Origin: Adiantum capillus-veneris
Taxonomy: Eukaryota; Streptophyta; Polypodiopsida; Polypodiales; Pteridaceae
Direction: 5' to 3'
DNA: 64,000 nt
Assembly (NCBI GenBank): GCA_014529385.2
Contig: CM043948.1
Coordinates: forward strand, 20,326,951 to 20,390,950
The notes beneath the pieces are model-generated. The model saw nothing but the letters and a program-made list of their open reading frames with translations, was not told the DNA's origin and did not search any database. Numbering within the stretch: position 1 is the stretch's first letter; the number at the start of each line of letters is the position of its first letter. This document shows, one piece after another, positions 44,371-55,845 of the stretch. The translations under genes were made by a program, and so were the position numbers.

Positions 44371-45117
44371 CCTAAACTAACCTAACCTAAAGTGGCTTAG
44401 CCTAACCTAACCTAACGTAGTTTAACTTAACCTAATGTAGCTTAACCTAACGTAACCTAACTTAACCTAACGTAGCTCAACCTAATGTAATCTAACCTAA
44501 CCTAACGTATAAGATAACCTAGCCTAATTTAACTTAATGTATAACCTAACCTAACATAGCTTAACTTAACCTAACCTAACGTATAAGATAACTTAATCTA
44601 ACCTAACCCAACCTAAACTTAAACTTAACGTAAAACATAAACGAAATTTCTTCAAAACAAGATTTTTTCATAAACCAAACCAAAAAAAAATTATAATTCA
44701 AAATGAAATTTCACATCACAAACCATAATTTCTTTTAAAGCATTCAAAGTTTAAAGCATGAAATTCTCTTTTGTTAATATGCAAATTAATTTAAATAAAT
44801 TTAATATGCATTTAGAGGTTCGAGCACTCACATTTGTCCTATTTGAGCAGTAAAAGAAGTTGTAAATGTCTTAGAACCTGCAAAAACTCACACATAAACA
44901 CAAAGTTAAACCCTAAACCTTAAATCTACAAGTCAATATGAAAACAATCTCACCTCAGTGTTATGGACTAACCCACAAGCAAGATTAGCACTTCAAAATG
45001 CTTATTTCGCACCAGATCTAATAGAGGTGAGGAAGGAGAGATCTTGAGAAAAGGAACAAGAAAAAGTAAAATGTGCAAAGAAAGCCCGTGGTTTCTTTTT
45101 TTGCAGGTACCGTTGGT
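44370..45117. other. CACTA-2 right internal region
   Basis: CCTAA-type repeats to about 44640, then AT-rich sequence with no coding motif. It would correspond to the promoter side of the TNP2 gene. Confidence 0.5.
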
Positions 45118-45320
45118 ATAGAAATCGGTATAGGCGTCGGAAAGCGCACCAAAGACGGCATCGGAAAGTGCATGCGCGTTGACGTCAGAATAGGCGTCGG
45201 AACATGCCTTGAAAATTTAAAAATCAAATTTTATTAAAACTTTAGCTCGCTCCATACATATGTACACATATATCGACGCCCGCCAGTGACGCCGGTAATG
45301 TGGCGCCGGAATTTAAGTGA
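45118..45320. repeat. CACTA-2 right subterminal repeats
   Basis: GGTATAGGCGTCGGAAAGCG, ACGTCAGAATAGGCGTCGG and related words recur. The left side has GCGTCGGAATACC and CCGGTGTACT words at 37680-37740. Confidence 0.65.
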
Positions 45321-45335
45321 CCTCTTGTAGTGTAT

Positions 45336-45500
45336 CGGGTGTTGGATAGTTTTTCCATCTTGTTTCTATTGTTTGACTCACTTGAAAAGCCTACAAGCCT
45401 GTATTGATGGGTTCTAGCTTTGTTGCTTCTATGTTGGGTGTTGGATAGTTCTTCCATCTTGTTTCCATAGTCTAATCCACTTGAAAAGCTTCCAAAGTAG
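45336..45500. repeat. Tandem ~110-bp repeat at the CACTA-2 target
   Basis: GGGTGTTGGATAGTTTTTCC and GGGTGTTGGATAGTTCTTCC begin two units. The first unit's upstream part (TTCTAGCTTTGCTGCTT) is at 37570-37587. The second unit shows that the uninterrupted sequence runs straight from that word into GGGTGTTGG, confirming the CACTA-2 ends. Confidence 0.8.
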
Positions 45501-46523
45501 CAATGATCCTCCTGATCTCAGTTTCGATTCTTTGAACTCAAACCGACATTGTCTTCGTTCTTTCCTTTGAGATTTCTCTTCGATTTCTCTTCGTTGTTTC
45601 TTTAATAGGGGAATAAAGACATCCTTTTTATGAGGGATGTGGAATTACAATGTACACATGGTAAGATCTTCTACCAATAAAAAGAACATGATCTTTGGAT
45701 GATGAATCTAATCTCTCTAGTACAAATCATCTTCAACAGATCGCAAAAATGGCTCTTTCGGGTTAATCATCACAAAGGACGATCAAAATGGCTCTTTTAA
45801 ATGACCACTAAAAGGAATGAGTTCACCTTAGAGATCAAAAGCTAAGCATCTTATAGTTTTAGGGGTCTTGGATGTGAGAGATTACCCTAATTATGATGCA
45901 TATAGATTTGGGCTCTTGTATCAAGGCAAAGACGCGAAAGAGGATCTTGAAATTGAGCTCAATGAGGATGAAATAGCCTTCTTTACAGGAAAAACAAGGT
46001 ATTCCATTGATATGTCACCCATGAAAATTGTGAGAAAATCCACACGGATAGTTTCAAAGAGTCAATTTGATTTAGCTAAAGAGGAGAACTCTACAAGAAC
46101 AGCAATTAAGGACAATACTTGATACCATCCCAAAGGAATTGAATCATCCTTGGAAATAAGCCATGCCAAAAACAATAGCAATGTCGTGCTCATGGACTTC
46201 ATGGACTTCATGGTGTAGGACTGCATGTGACATCACATTCTGACTGAAAAAGGAAATCACAGCTTCCTTAATCTGTTTTTTAATATCATGACTTAATTTG
46301 TAGTAGGAAATGAGCTACGAGGTACGGCACAACTTTTGTTTTTTATAAAATTTGGAGGGCATAGTGTCGATCGACTCTTCATCATACTTTCGTATGGCAC
46401 TAACGTAAACCGTGCGCAATCTGTTTTTGTGATACTTTCTTAGTATGAAAAGTTTAAATGGTGTTTTGCTTTTTCTTTTATAGCTCCTCTAAGACTAGAC
46501 TTGATGTACAAACTTGAACGATG
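45501..46523 (+). other. Mostly unassigned; one unrecognised 84-codon frame at 45868-46122
   Basis: The frame at 45868-46122 is highly charged (LYQGKDAKEDLEIELNEDEI, FFTGKTRYSIDMSPMKIV) and looks more protein-like than its surroundings. It opens further upstream of the first ATG (GVLDVRDYPNY). I do not recognise the family. It could be an exon or retroelement debris. The rest of this interval shows nothing identifiable. Confidence 0.3.
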
Positions 46524-47253
46524 CTATAGAGATGCACCTAGATAGGTGGGGGCTCTTGCAACGACGTGGGGAAGGTCGAAGTTGGTGTGAGGATATTTTG
46601 AGGTGATGAGGCTCAAGCCAACACCAAGACTGCCGCCAACGTCGACGATGCTACGGAAAGCCTGGAAGCCATAGTAGATGGCCAGTAGGTCATTCATGAC
46701 CAAGTGGGAGAGAGCAAGCATAGCGTGATGGAAGAGCTAGGCGGCGTCAGTTTGGATGAAGAGAAAGCTTTGAGGCCATGAACTCTGGCGAAGAGGTCAC
46801 CACCATGCAGGACTGCGGTGTGGAATTGGTTATAAGCCGGCCAGAAGACGGGATGCTGCAAGAGGAGAACGAAGGGGGCGGTGGAGGTCGACGTCGTTGA
46901 CCGCAGGTAACGGGAGGTGGCCGCCGGGAGGCCATAGCTTTTTTTTGGCCCTGTCGCCTTCGTGGCCGAGGCCTCCAGCAGGCCTTAGCTTGCCAGCACT
47001 CTCGCAGGATTCGATCCAGTGCCGATGCCGCCTCTTTCACTGACGCTGTCCGCCCTTCCAGATGTGCTGCTATTTGGGCTACGGATAAGTAGCCATCACC
47101 TTCTGCCTCAGCGCCTGCATGTTGTGCCAGGATGTCCATCACCTTCAGCTCCACCGCTGCCTTAAGCGCCATGGGCAGCACACCCAACATGCTTACCTCC
47201 ATCGTCCTCGAGCAATTACCTGATTCTTCTGCTTCAGAAGGGCTTGGCCTCAT
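46524..47253 (-). pseudogene. COMT-type O-methyltransferase pseudogene, 3' truncated
   Basis: The ATG at 47253 opens an N-terminal dimerisation domain typical of plant caffeic-acid/flavonoid O-methyltransferases (LPMALKAAVELKVMDILAQH, LSVAQIAAHL, ALDRIL). A small indel near 46990 shifts the frame, which resumes as VLAS-stop-GLLEA, then SYGLPAATSRYL and FWPAYNQFHTAVLHG. Another stop (A-stop-LFHHAML) is followed by the SAM-binding start FRSIVDVGGSLGVGLSLI and NFDLPHVVARAP. It ends soon after, so the catalytic His region is gone. No introns interrupt the roughly 240 codons. A (GT)n/(GA)n block lies directly upstream (47270-47335). Confidence 0.88.
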
Positions 47254-47265
47254 CGTATCTACTCT

Positions 47266-47269
<4 letters not shown>

Positions 47270-47337
<68 letters not shown>

Positions 47338-47352
47338 AGAAGAAGAAGAAGA
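47270..47352. repeat. (GT)n-(GA)n compound microsatellite
   Basis: About 14 GT units pass directly into about 17 GA units and then AAGAAGAAG triplets. It lies upstream of the O-methyltransferase pseudogene. Confidence 0.9.
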
Positions 47353-47435
47353 ATGCGTTAACGTCGCAGGAAACTATCCCGAGAGAGAGAGAGCGCTTCC
47401 TGGAGAGGAAGACCATGTCATTCTCCACTCAATAG

Positions 47436-48519
47436 CATGGCACGCCAGACAAGCACTTTCCATAGGTCCATTGTTTTCTTTTACCAGGAATCTTTTTGGC
47501 CTGCCTCAAGAGTGATGATTTTCCTTTTTGCTAATGAAAAAGGGAAGGTTATTTTTTAACTAGAGTGCTTCTTTAGCCACAGAGTCCTAGGGTAAGAGAA
47601 AATAAGAACCTCTAGAAGACAAAAACTTGGGGGGCAGAGAGAGAAAGATAGAGAGAGGTATATTTTTTATTATCGTCTTGGATGGACAAATATGACTTGT
47701 AGGACCAACGGTACACGTGATTTTTTATTATCGTTTTGGGTGGTAAATATGATGTATGGGACCAAAAGATACATGTGATGAACTATATGTATAAGTGACT
47801 CTCAATACTCAAGGATTATGTGACGAGACAGTGGAGATCCCACTCTATGGCTGGAGCGGAATGTATGTAGGTATAGGTCATGGCTGAAAATTTGAGAAGC
47901 AGTTTCAAAATTCGAAGGTGAATTCTTTCCAATCTAATTCATCACAAATATGAATGTGTTCATGATGTCCAATAAAAAGTCTACCAAATACTACAAATTA
48001 TCAAGTTTGCAATTTTGGAGGACAGTATTGTTCATTGAATTTTGGATTATCTGCCTTCAATTGCATAAGAGATTCTATACCACTCTTGAACTTGTTAGGA
48101 GCTTCTCCCAAAACGTGTGCATCCCAGCCTCTTTTTACAACATTCCAGGCATTCTATTTCACAATGTCCCAACAAAACTAACTCTTCAAGACTGAATTGC
48201 AGACCCAAATCAAAGTGAAACAATCAACAACGACAATTCCTATTGATCCTATCTTGGCTCTTAAGGTGTTTGCACGGATGCATTAAGACCCATATTGAAA
48301 TCTTAGCAAGCTCTTTCAAACCAAAAGGCAGCTGTCGATATTTGGTAATCACAAGGTACCTCATAGTGATCCATAGTTACATGCATACGTCCCCCTCTAG
48401 ATACCAGTGAGGCATCCTCTCCTTGTTGCCGTAACTCTTCTAAATCTTTCTCGAGCAAAATATCGAAAACTATATATGCCATTTCAAAATTTCTCAAGTA
48501 AAAAAATTTATGAAAGGAT

Positions 48520-48567
<48 letters not shown>

Positions 48568-49059
48568 CCAACGATTGCAGTGGTTCAAAGGTATACCTCC
48601 AAAGAATGAGATACCGATCGTAGTGCTTCAGAGGGGTACCTTGCAGAAAACCACGAGGAGGGTTAGAGGTTTGTCAAGCTCAATGTTCGTAATCATACAA
48701 GATGTCAATGTTATTAATTGTTTGTTGTTCCAATTTTTATGTTTAAAAAAAAAACAAAACATGCAAGTTTCCTTGTACGAAGGAGTTTGCACAGTCCTCC
48801 CCAATTTTTATAATACGAGGGAACGTGCCATTCCCACGACAGCGTGCAATTCTCAGTGTGTTCATTAACTGCGTTCGCAGTGTCAAATATGTCAAAAATC
48901 ATCACAGAATGATAATGCTTACTCACCGCACTATTGAATGTCTGTCCTCGATGCACCTTGCATCAATGATGCTGGGCATCTCCTGCTCTTAACCCGCTGC
49001 AAGAGAGGACAATGGAGGATGAAGGAGATAAGCTTGTGACTATTTGGGTGGAGGAACTT
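47436..49059. other. Unassigned region
   Basis: A roughly 65-base unit is duplicated at 47660-47780 (TTTTTTATTATCGTCTTGG and TTTTTTATTATCGTTTTGG, each leading to GTACACGTG or ATACATGTG). The minus-strand frame at 48303-48515 (FEMAYIVFDILLEKDLEELR, ending ISTAAFWFERAC) looks protein-like but I do not recognise it. It runs into a (CA)n tract at 48522-48564. Confidence 0.35.
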
Positions 49060-49985
49060 TAGGAAGAACTTGCTCGTCAAGAACTTGTTGTGCTTCGGAA
49101 AGTACTACACTTGGCATACATGTCAACCAAAGCATTACCAAGCACGATATTTTTGTTGAACAATCCCCGACTAACAAGCTCATCATGAATTTTTTTTCCT
49201 GTGTGGACGTCTTTCAAAGTGCCACATGCCTTCAAAATGCAAGCATAGGTGACTGCATCTAGAGAGAAGCCCTCGCTTCGCATCCGCTGGAAACATCCCA
49301 ATGCTTCTTGCCCTTGCCCCTGTTGGGCATAACCTACAATCAATGCATTCCAAGAGACCGCATCTCGATTAGAAAGCTCGTCAAGGACTTGTTGAGATTT
49401 CAAAAGTACACCATAATTGGCATACATTTCAACCAAATCATTGCCAAGCATGACAGTTCTTTACAACAGCCCCTGATTGACAATCTCATCGTGAATTTGT
49501 TTGCCCATACAATGTCTCACATAATGCCACATGCCTTCAAAATGCAAGCATAGGTGACTGCATCTAGAAAGAAACCCTCAATTCGCATACAATGGAAACA
49601 ATTCAAAGCTTCCTGGCCCCTGGCCTTGTTGGGCATATACTACAAGTAATGCAGTCCAAGAGATGACATCTCAGTTGGGAAGCTCCTCCAGAACTTGTTG
49701 TGCTTTCCAAAATACACCACAATTAGCATACATGTATACCAACGCATTGCCAAGCACGACATTCTTCTCCAACAACCTCTGACTAGCAATCTTGTCATGA
49801 ATTTGTTTACCCAGATCAATGTCTTGAATAATACCGCATGCCTTCAAGGCACAAGCATAGGTGACCGCATCCGGAGAGAGGCCCTCGCTTCGCAAGCGAT
49901 GAAAACAGCCCAGAGCTTCGTAAACCTACCCATGTCGGGCATATCCTGCAATAAGTGCAGTCCGACCGACGACATCAATAAGCTC
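49060..49985 (-). pseudogene. Pentatricopeptide-repeat (PLS-type PPR) pseudogene
   Basis: Three roughly 300-base blocks each encode a PPR triplet. The first (upstream) reads TALIAGYARHG and LRSEGLSPDAVTYACALKAC. The second has ISWTALLVVYAQQGQG. The third has VSWNALIVGYAQQGQGQEAL, SLDAVTYACILKACG and VLGNALVDMYAKC. PPR proteins bind organellar RNA. Stops interrupt the first and second blocks (for example after ARHG and after EELPN), and the array ends after MYAKC. There is no E or DYW domain, so it is a fragment. It is fused upstream to ribophorin I sequence. Confidence 0.85.
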
Positions 49986-50240
49986 TGCACGCTGAATGCG
50001 AGCCTGGTATGAATCTGAGGATTTTGATATAGAAAATTCTAGCCGAGCATACGCAACGTAGGCAATGAAAAAAAGAAAAAATCCAGTAACGAGCATCAGT
50101 GGTTCAACCAGCATTGCCATTGGGTTGAACTTAAAGTATATCTCGAAGAAAACATTATGCTCCTGCATTACGTTCTTTTTTGTCAAAACGACAACAGTTC
50201 TTCCAACACTGTCAAGATAGTTGTACTTGACCTCATTACA
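49985..50240 (-). pseudogene. Ribophorin I (OST1) C-terminal exon fragment
   Basis: Starting at an AG acceptor-like site at 50241-50242, the minus strand reads YNYLDSVGRTVVVLTKKNV, then EIYFKFNPMAMLVEPLML, a hydrophobic membrane segment (VTGFFLFFIAYVAYAR) and LEFSISKSSDSYQARIQRAE. This order and the SISKSS motif after the membrane helix are as in plant ribophorin I, a subunit of the oligosaccharyltransferase in the ER membrane. The remaining cytosolic tail is absent, and PPR sequence follows in the same frame. No stop occurs within the ribophorin part. Confidence 0.8.
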
Positions 50241-50241
50241 C

Positions 50242-50346
50242 TAAAGGGAGAACCTGAACCTGCGAAACCGTAAAGGGAGAACCTGAACCTGCGAAACTTG
50301 AAGGTAAAGGGAGAACCTGAACCTGCGAAACAATTGTGGATAAGGG

Positions 50347-50414
<68 letters not shown>

Positions 50415-50430
50415 CTGAACCTGCGAACTG
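50242..50430. repeat. Tandem GGGAGAACCTGAACCTGCG units with (GA)n expansion
   Basis: Units start at about 50243, 50272 and 50306. A fourth starts at 50342 but is split by (GA)n (50351-50411), after which the unit's second half (CCTGAACCTGCGAAC) resumes. Confidence 0.85.
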
Positions 50431-50951
<521 letters not shown>

Positions 50952-51176
50952 TGTTGGAATTAGGGTTGCAGAGAAACGCACACAGCTTGGAGAAGACGAA
51001 GGAAGCTCAAGGCACACAATAGAGTGTGTGTTACTTAGTGTGCAATGGAAAGATAGATAGCCCTAGAGTGATGGGCGTAATACAATGCTCGGGGGAAAAA
51101 ACCTCCTAAAGAGGGAAAAAATGCCCCAGCGGTCCTAGTGTTTCACACACATCACTGCCACATGTATATGGTAACA
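50952..51176 (-). repeat. 3' LTR of copia-2
   Basis: A 225-bp LTR. It closely matches 55846-56068 and, in inverse orientation, 63881-64000. On the minus strand it follows a CTAGGGGGGATT polypurine tract. Confidence 0.9.
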
Positions 51177-53045
51177 AATCCCCCCTAGAGTGATGCGGTG
51201 AACGAGAGCTGGCACATGAGTAAAGGGAAGTGCCATGCCCTGAGGACATGATCAATCCACAAAGGGGAGTAAGCCCAAAGCTTTGCGGAAAGCTTCAAGC
51301 TTCTCATGAAACAATGCCGTTGTGAAAATATCTGCAAGGTTGTCCTGTGTTGGCACATAAGCCAAGCTGAGCTCTCCAGCTGAGAGCCTCTCCCTGACAT
51401 AGTGGTAATGCATCTCAATGTGCTTTGTGCGAGCATGAAAAACTGGGTTCCTTGCAACTTACTCTGACTGTCAGTGTAGATAGTGTTGTCAGTGTCCTGG
51501 CCAACACCCAAATCAGTCGTAGCGTCTGAGCCATACACACCCAACCGTAGCTGTGAAGACTTCCTTGTACTCAGCCTCACAACTCGAATTGGTCACAATA
51601 GGTTGCTTCTTGCTCAACCATGATATACATGAACTGCCAAGCATGAAACAAAAACCACTTGTGGACACTCGCGTGTCAAAACAACCAGCCCAATCTGAGT
51701 CCAAAAAAGAATGAAATTCTGGCGTCAATGATCCCCCCTTGGGATAAAACAAGCGAAGATGTAAAGTGCCACTAAGGTAGCGGAAAATCCTCTTGACAGC
51801 TTGCCAATGCCTAGACCCTGGGCTATGCATAAATCTGCAAACCTGTGAGACTGCAAACTGAATATCTGGCCTCGTGTTGCATGCATACTTAAATGAGGCA
51901 GCCAACAGCAGTTTGATAAATACTGACATCAGCAGGATCACTAGCATCATGTAGACTCAACTTCAAACCTGTTTCCATGGGAGTGGCAATAGGTTTGCAA
52001 TCCTCAAGTCCAAACTTACATAGCAATGTCTCTATGTAACTTTTTTGACACAAGGCAATACCACTATCACACTGCTTAAACTGTATACCCAAGTAATGAT
52101 GCAACAGCCCCAAATGTTTCATCTTGAAAGTAGCATTCAAATCAGCCTTAATTCAAAAATATGTTTCTCATTTGGTCCAGTGATCAGCAAATCATCTACA
52201 TAAAGAACCACAATGAGAAGTACATCACCCTCATGCTTTACATACAATGTGCTTTCTGTTGGACTGTGACGAAAGCCTCATTTGACGAAATGAGTGTCAG
52301 GTTTCTCATACCAAGCACGAGGAGATTGCTTCAACCCATACAAAGCCTTCTTACATCTGCACACTTTGTCCTCTTGTCCTTTTATGACAAAATCGCGAGG
52401 CTGCGTTACATAAACTTCCTCAAATATGTCACCATTCAAGAAAGTAGTAACAATGTCTGATTGATGTACATCCCAACCAAAATGAGCTTCCAATGCACAT
52501 AGAAAATGCACAGTAGTCATACTACAAGTGGGAGTAAAAGTCTCTTCATAATCTATGCCTTTTTGTTGTGCATAACCCTTTGCAACAAGTCAAGCCTTAT
52601 GGCGATCGATCTCACCATCCAGCTTGCGTTTCAACTTGTAAACCCACTTTGTACCAATGGCCTTTTTGCCAGGAGGAAAATCACATAAAGTCCATGTGTC
52701 ATTCTCTATAAGTGCATCATATTCTGATTGCATGGCAGCCATCCAATTTTCTGAATTTTGTGCTTCATCAAGAGACAGAGGCTCCTCAACATCATGTAAG
52801 CTAGACACAGCCAAAGCATAACAATCTGATGCATAAGATGCATGGCCAGAGCCTGAAGGAGTATGACTAGACAAAGGTGCATCCAATTTATTGTCACGCA
52901 AAGTGTGCGCCAGCCATTTTGGCATACCTCTAGACTGCTCATTTTCAGCCCTTTCCTCATCAAGTACATCTTGTACATCTACATCAGTAAATAGGCTGAT
53001 CTGTAACATTTTTAGAAACCCCCATAGGCTGTACATTTGCCTCAT
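51177..53045 (-). pseudogene. Ty1 RT and RNase H (copia-2)
   Basis: RVT_2 wording: WMAAMQSEYDALIENDTWTL, GTKWVYKLKRKLDG, a stop where RLVAKGYAQ-type sequence should start, HQSDIVTTFLNGDIFEEVYV, CKKALYGLKQSPRAWYEK. An intact LYVDDLLIT active-site box lies near 52190. RNase H follows (RPDIQFAVSQVCRFMHSPGS, DSDWAGCFDTRVSTSGF). Frames change at about 52260, 52150 and 51950, and the RNase H end (51185-51500) is shifted again. The YVDD box is conserved, unlike that of copia-1. Confidence 0.88.
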
Positions 53046-54480
53046 TGGAACTTACATTTGTATTTCCACCACCGAAAAGAGGCAACAAAGTGTCATAAAT
53101 GTCCTGTGAGCTTACATTACTATCTCTAGTACATGACAGCAAGGGCCGAACAGAATCTTCCACAAACACTACATCCCATGAAACCAAAATATGTTTTTTT
53201 TCTGGATGATACAACCTGTAACCTTTGCTTTCAGCATTATAACCAACAAAAATACATTTGACAGCCTTATCATCCAATTTTCTACGCTGTGTTTGTGGCA
53301 CCAAAGCATATGTCGAACAGCCAAAAACACGCATGTGCTCAATAGAAGGCTTTCTATCATGCCATGCTTCATATGTAGTAATAGACTCCAAAGATTTCGT
53401 AGGACACCTGTTTAGTACATAAGTGGCACACATGATGGCCTCAAGCCAAAAAGAATGCGGCAAAGCATGACTTTTGACCATACATCGTGCCATCTTCGTA
53501 AGTGAACTGTTTTTCCTCTCAGCAACACCATTTTGCTGAGGTGTATAAGGCACTGTACATTGGTGTTTTATCCCACGTCTAGCCAGAAATGCATTAAATT
53601 CTGGAGACATATACTCCCCCCCTCAATCGGAACGGGGGGTGCCCATAGTACATTTCAAGACATTTTCAACCATAGCCAGAAATTGTTTGAAGCACATAAA
53701 AACTTCTTCGCTTCGTAATATCCATGCATGCCCGGAGTAATCATCAATGAAAGTCACGAAGTAAAGGTAATTGCCCAAGGATGGAGTTTGCATGGGCCCA
53801 CAAACATCACTATGCACAAGTTGCAACCTGCATGTGGCCCAAACTGAACCATCCTTTGAAAACTTAGAACACTGCGTCTTACCCAAAATACAGCCTTCAC
53901 AAACATGTTTGATAGGTGCTTCAAGAGGCGGCAAAGAAGCAACCATATCAGATTTCTGCAAACGCAGCAAACTGGCAAAATTCAGATGACCAAAACGTGC
54001 ATGCCAAAGTTTTGCATCTGAAATAGCCCTTGAATCTGCAACAGCATTTGCAAAGTTTTTTCCACACTTGTCATACAAAGTGAGCTTATACAGTCCACGG
54101 CACAAAAGGCCAGATGCAACAATTTCATCACCAAAACTGAGATCATGAACTGTACATCTATCATCCACAAATTTGACTACAAGTCCAAGTCTAGCAAGTG
54201 CGGATACAGACAAGAGATTCTTCTTGATCCTAGGTACATAAAGTGCATCAACAAGTGTGAAGGAACTTCCATTTGCAGAAGTAAGCACAATCTTTCCAAC
54301 TCCCTGAACCGGATAAGAGGCATTGTTGGCACAAGTGACTGAATTCCCATGAGGGACAGACTCGAGAGAGGTGATCAATTCACGATGTGAGGTAATGTGC
54401 TTTTCGTAGCACCATTGTTGAAATACGAATCTGGAGCAACTAACAAGCATGCAACATGGACAACAGGATTGTAAGTGCAC
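52984..54480 (-). pseudogene. Ty1 protease end and integrase (copia-2)
   Basis: GAG-pre-integrase: LWHARFGHLNFASLLRL and CEGCILGKTQCSKF. Core: LVHSDVCGPMQTPSLG and YFVTFIDDYSGHAWI. One stop at 53623 follows RSD where the DNGGEY motif should be, then GGEYMSPEF continues. The catalytic Glu is in YTPQQNGVAERKNSSL. The tail has CSTYALVPQTQRRKLDDKA. Apart from that stop the integrase frame is open over about 490 codons. Confidence 0.9.
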
Positions 54481-55514
54481 TCTGCGCTACAAGCCCATTC
54501 TGCATCAACATCAGCAACATAGTCTCCTTTCATAGAAGACTCAAAAATGACTACATTTGTAGTGGAACCAGCATTTGCAGTGGAACCACCCTCTTTCTTC
54601 TTAGCCTCTTTGGCCTTCAACTTAGGACACAACTTGATCAAGTGATCATTAGCTTCACAATAATGGGAACGCATTTTCTTTTTTCCCTTATCACCAGAAT
54701 TGCTAGACGAAGTGCTGCCAGTAGAAGCATTAGGAACAGGGGTTTTGCCACTCGCAGTAGAACCATAAGAAGTGGCTGCATTGCTGTTACCACCCTTTCT
54801 TTGAGAAGCAATAAAAGCCTGTTCAACTGCACGCTATCTAGTCCTGTCTTTTCTGGAAAGTGACTCTTTCAACAACAATGTGCATAATGCATCAAACTTG
54901 ACAACTTCTAGATTTCCTTGGGTCATAAGTCTCCAAGTACTAGCAAAAGTTTGGTAAGAATCTGGTAAGGCATCAAGAACAGTCTGCACAAGGAAACTAT
55001 TTGAAATGAATTCACCTACAAAAATAATTTGCTCATTGATATCCTTAACACCAGCAAGAAAAGTGTCCATATCATCTTCCTCATGCATAATATTTGACTC
55101 CAGCTCTTTACGTAGCAAAGCAATTTTAGCCTCATTGCGGCTTGCATAAAGACCTGCTAGAATATCCCAAGCCTATTTTGCAGATTTTGTTGAACGGATG
55201 TGAGGAACAATGGTGTGCTTCACAGACAATGCAATGAATACATGAGCCTGCGCATCCTTTACATCCCAACGAGCTCGTTCTGTTGTAGGCAAAACAACTC
55301 TAATAGCAGCAATCCTTGCAGCAAGACCTACAACATCCTCAACATCGCCTACATCCTCAGAACCAGGACATACATCAATGCCTTGCACAATATTCCAGAC
55401 ACCCTTTGACACAAGAACGTGTTGCATCATATAAGCCCACATAGGGTAATTGTCCCCAACCAACCTGTCCTCAGCAGCAAACATCTTGAAGACATCTGTG
55501 TTGTTGTCAGCCAT
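54375..55514 (-). pseudogene. Ty1 gag (copia-2)
   Basis: The ATG at 55514 (MADNNTDVFKMFAAEDRLVG) starts a UBN2-type gag with YPMWAYMMQHVLVSKGVWNI and ALRKELESNIMHEEDDMDTF-like segments. In the same frame are only two nonsense codons (near 55173 and 54834), followed by a Ser/Asn/Lys-rich segment and a knuckle-like HYCEANDHLIKLCPKLKAK. A frame shift near 54400 separates it from the protease/integrase frame. Confidence 0.88.
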
Positions 55515-55828
55515 GGTAAGTGCTGCACCTGATGTGAAAACTACCCAAAAATAGGAGAAATAGAGTGGAACAACACTTGCTATATAGCACAAACCGTAGA
55601 AGATTGTAAGGCACCTGTTATGCAAAAGAAGGCACTGAAAGAATTTTTGCACAAAATGAAAAAATTGCCTGTGCAAACCTGCCTATAGTGGAAACGGAGG
55701 CCGAAATGAGCCCGAAATATTTATCGACATGAAAACGCTTGCCAAACCAGGGCCAAACCTCACTGTAATCAGAGAAAGTGAGCAGGCCTATGCTGGAGTA
55801 GTTTGCGACTAAGCCCGGGAGGATGCAA

Positions 55829-55844
55829 CCTGCTCTGATACCAA
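55829..55844 (-). other. Primer-binding site, tRNA-iMet type (copia-2)
   Basis: The minus strand reads TTGGTATCAGAGCAGG next to the 5' LTR. TGGTATCAGAGC is an exact initiator tRNA-Met complement. Confidence 0.88.
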
Positions 55845-55845
55845 T

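Larger units (their letters stand above)
37591..45332 (-). mobile_element. CACTA-2: decayed CACTA (En/Spm) transposon
   Basis: It begins CACTACAACACGG and ends CCTCTTGTAGTG, sharing the terminal CACTACAA. It is flanked by TAT at 37588-37590 and 45333-45335. It carries minus-strand pseudogenes for TNP2 and the Transposase_24 protein, subterminal GTCGGAAT/CGTCGGAA words at both ends, a palindromic satellite, and a nested TTAA element. It is 7.74 kb including the nested element. Confidence 0.88.

Noticed and set aside
43129-44380. Series of similar 77-99 codon ORFs on both strands
   Set aside because: They repeat with the 173-bp satellite period and show no family motif, so they reflect the palindromic repeat and not a gene family.
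42600-44640. Interstitial telomere or telomere relic (CCTAA/TTAGG-like words)
   Set aside because: The plant telomere unit is TTTAGGG. These arrays are irregular, interrupted and lie inside CACTA-2 leader sequence.
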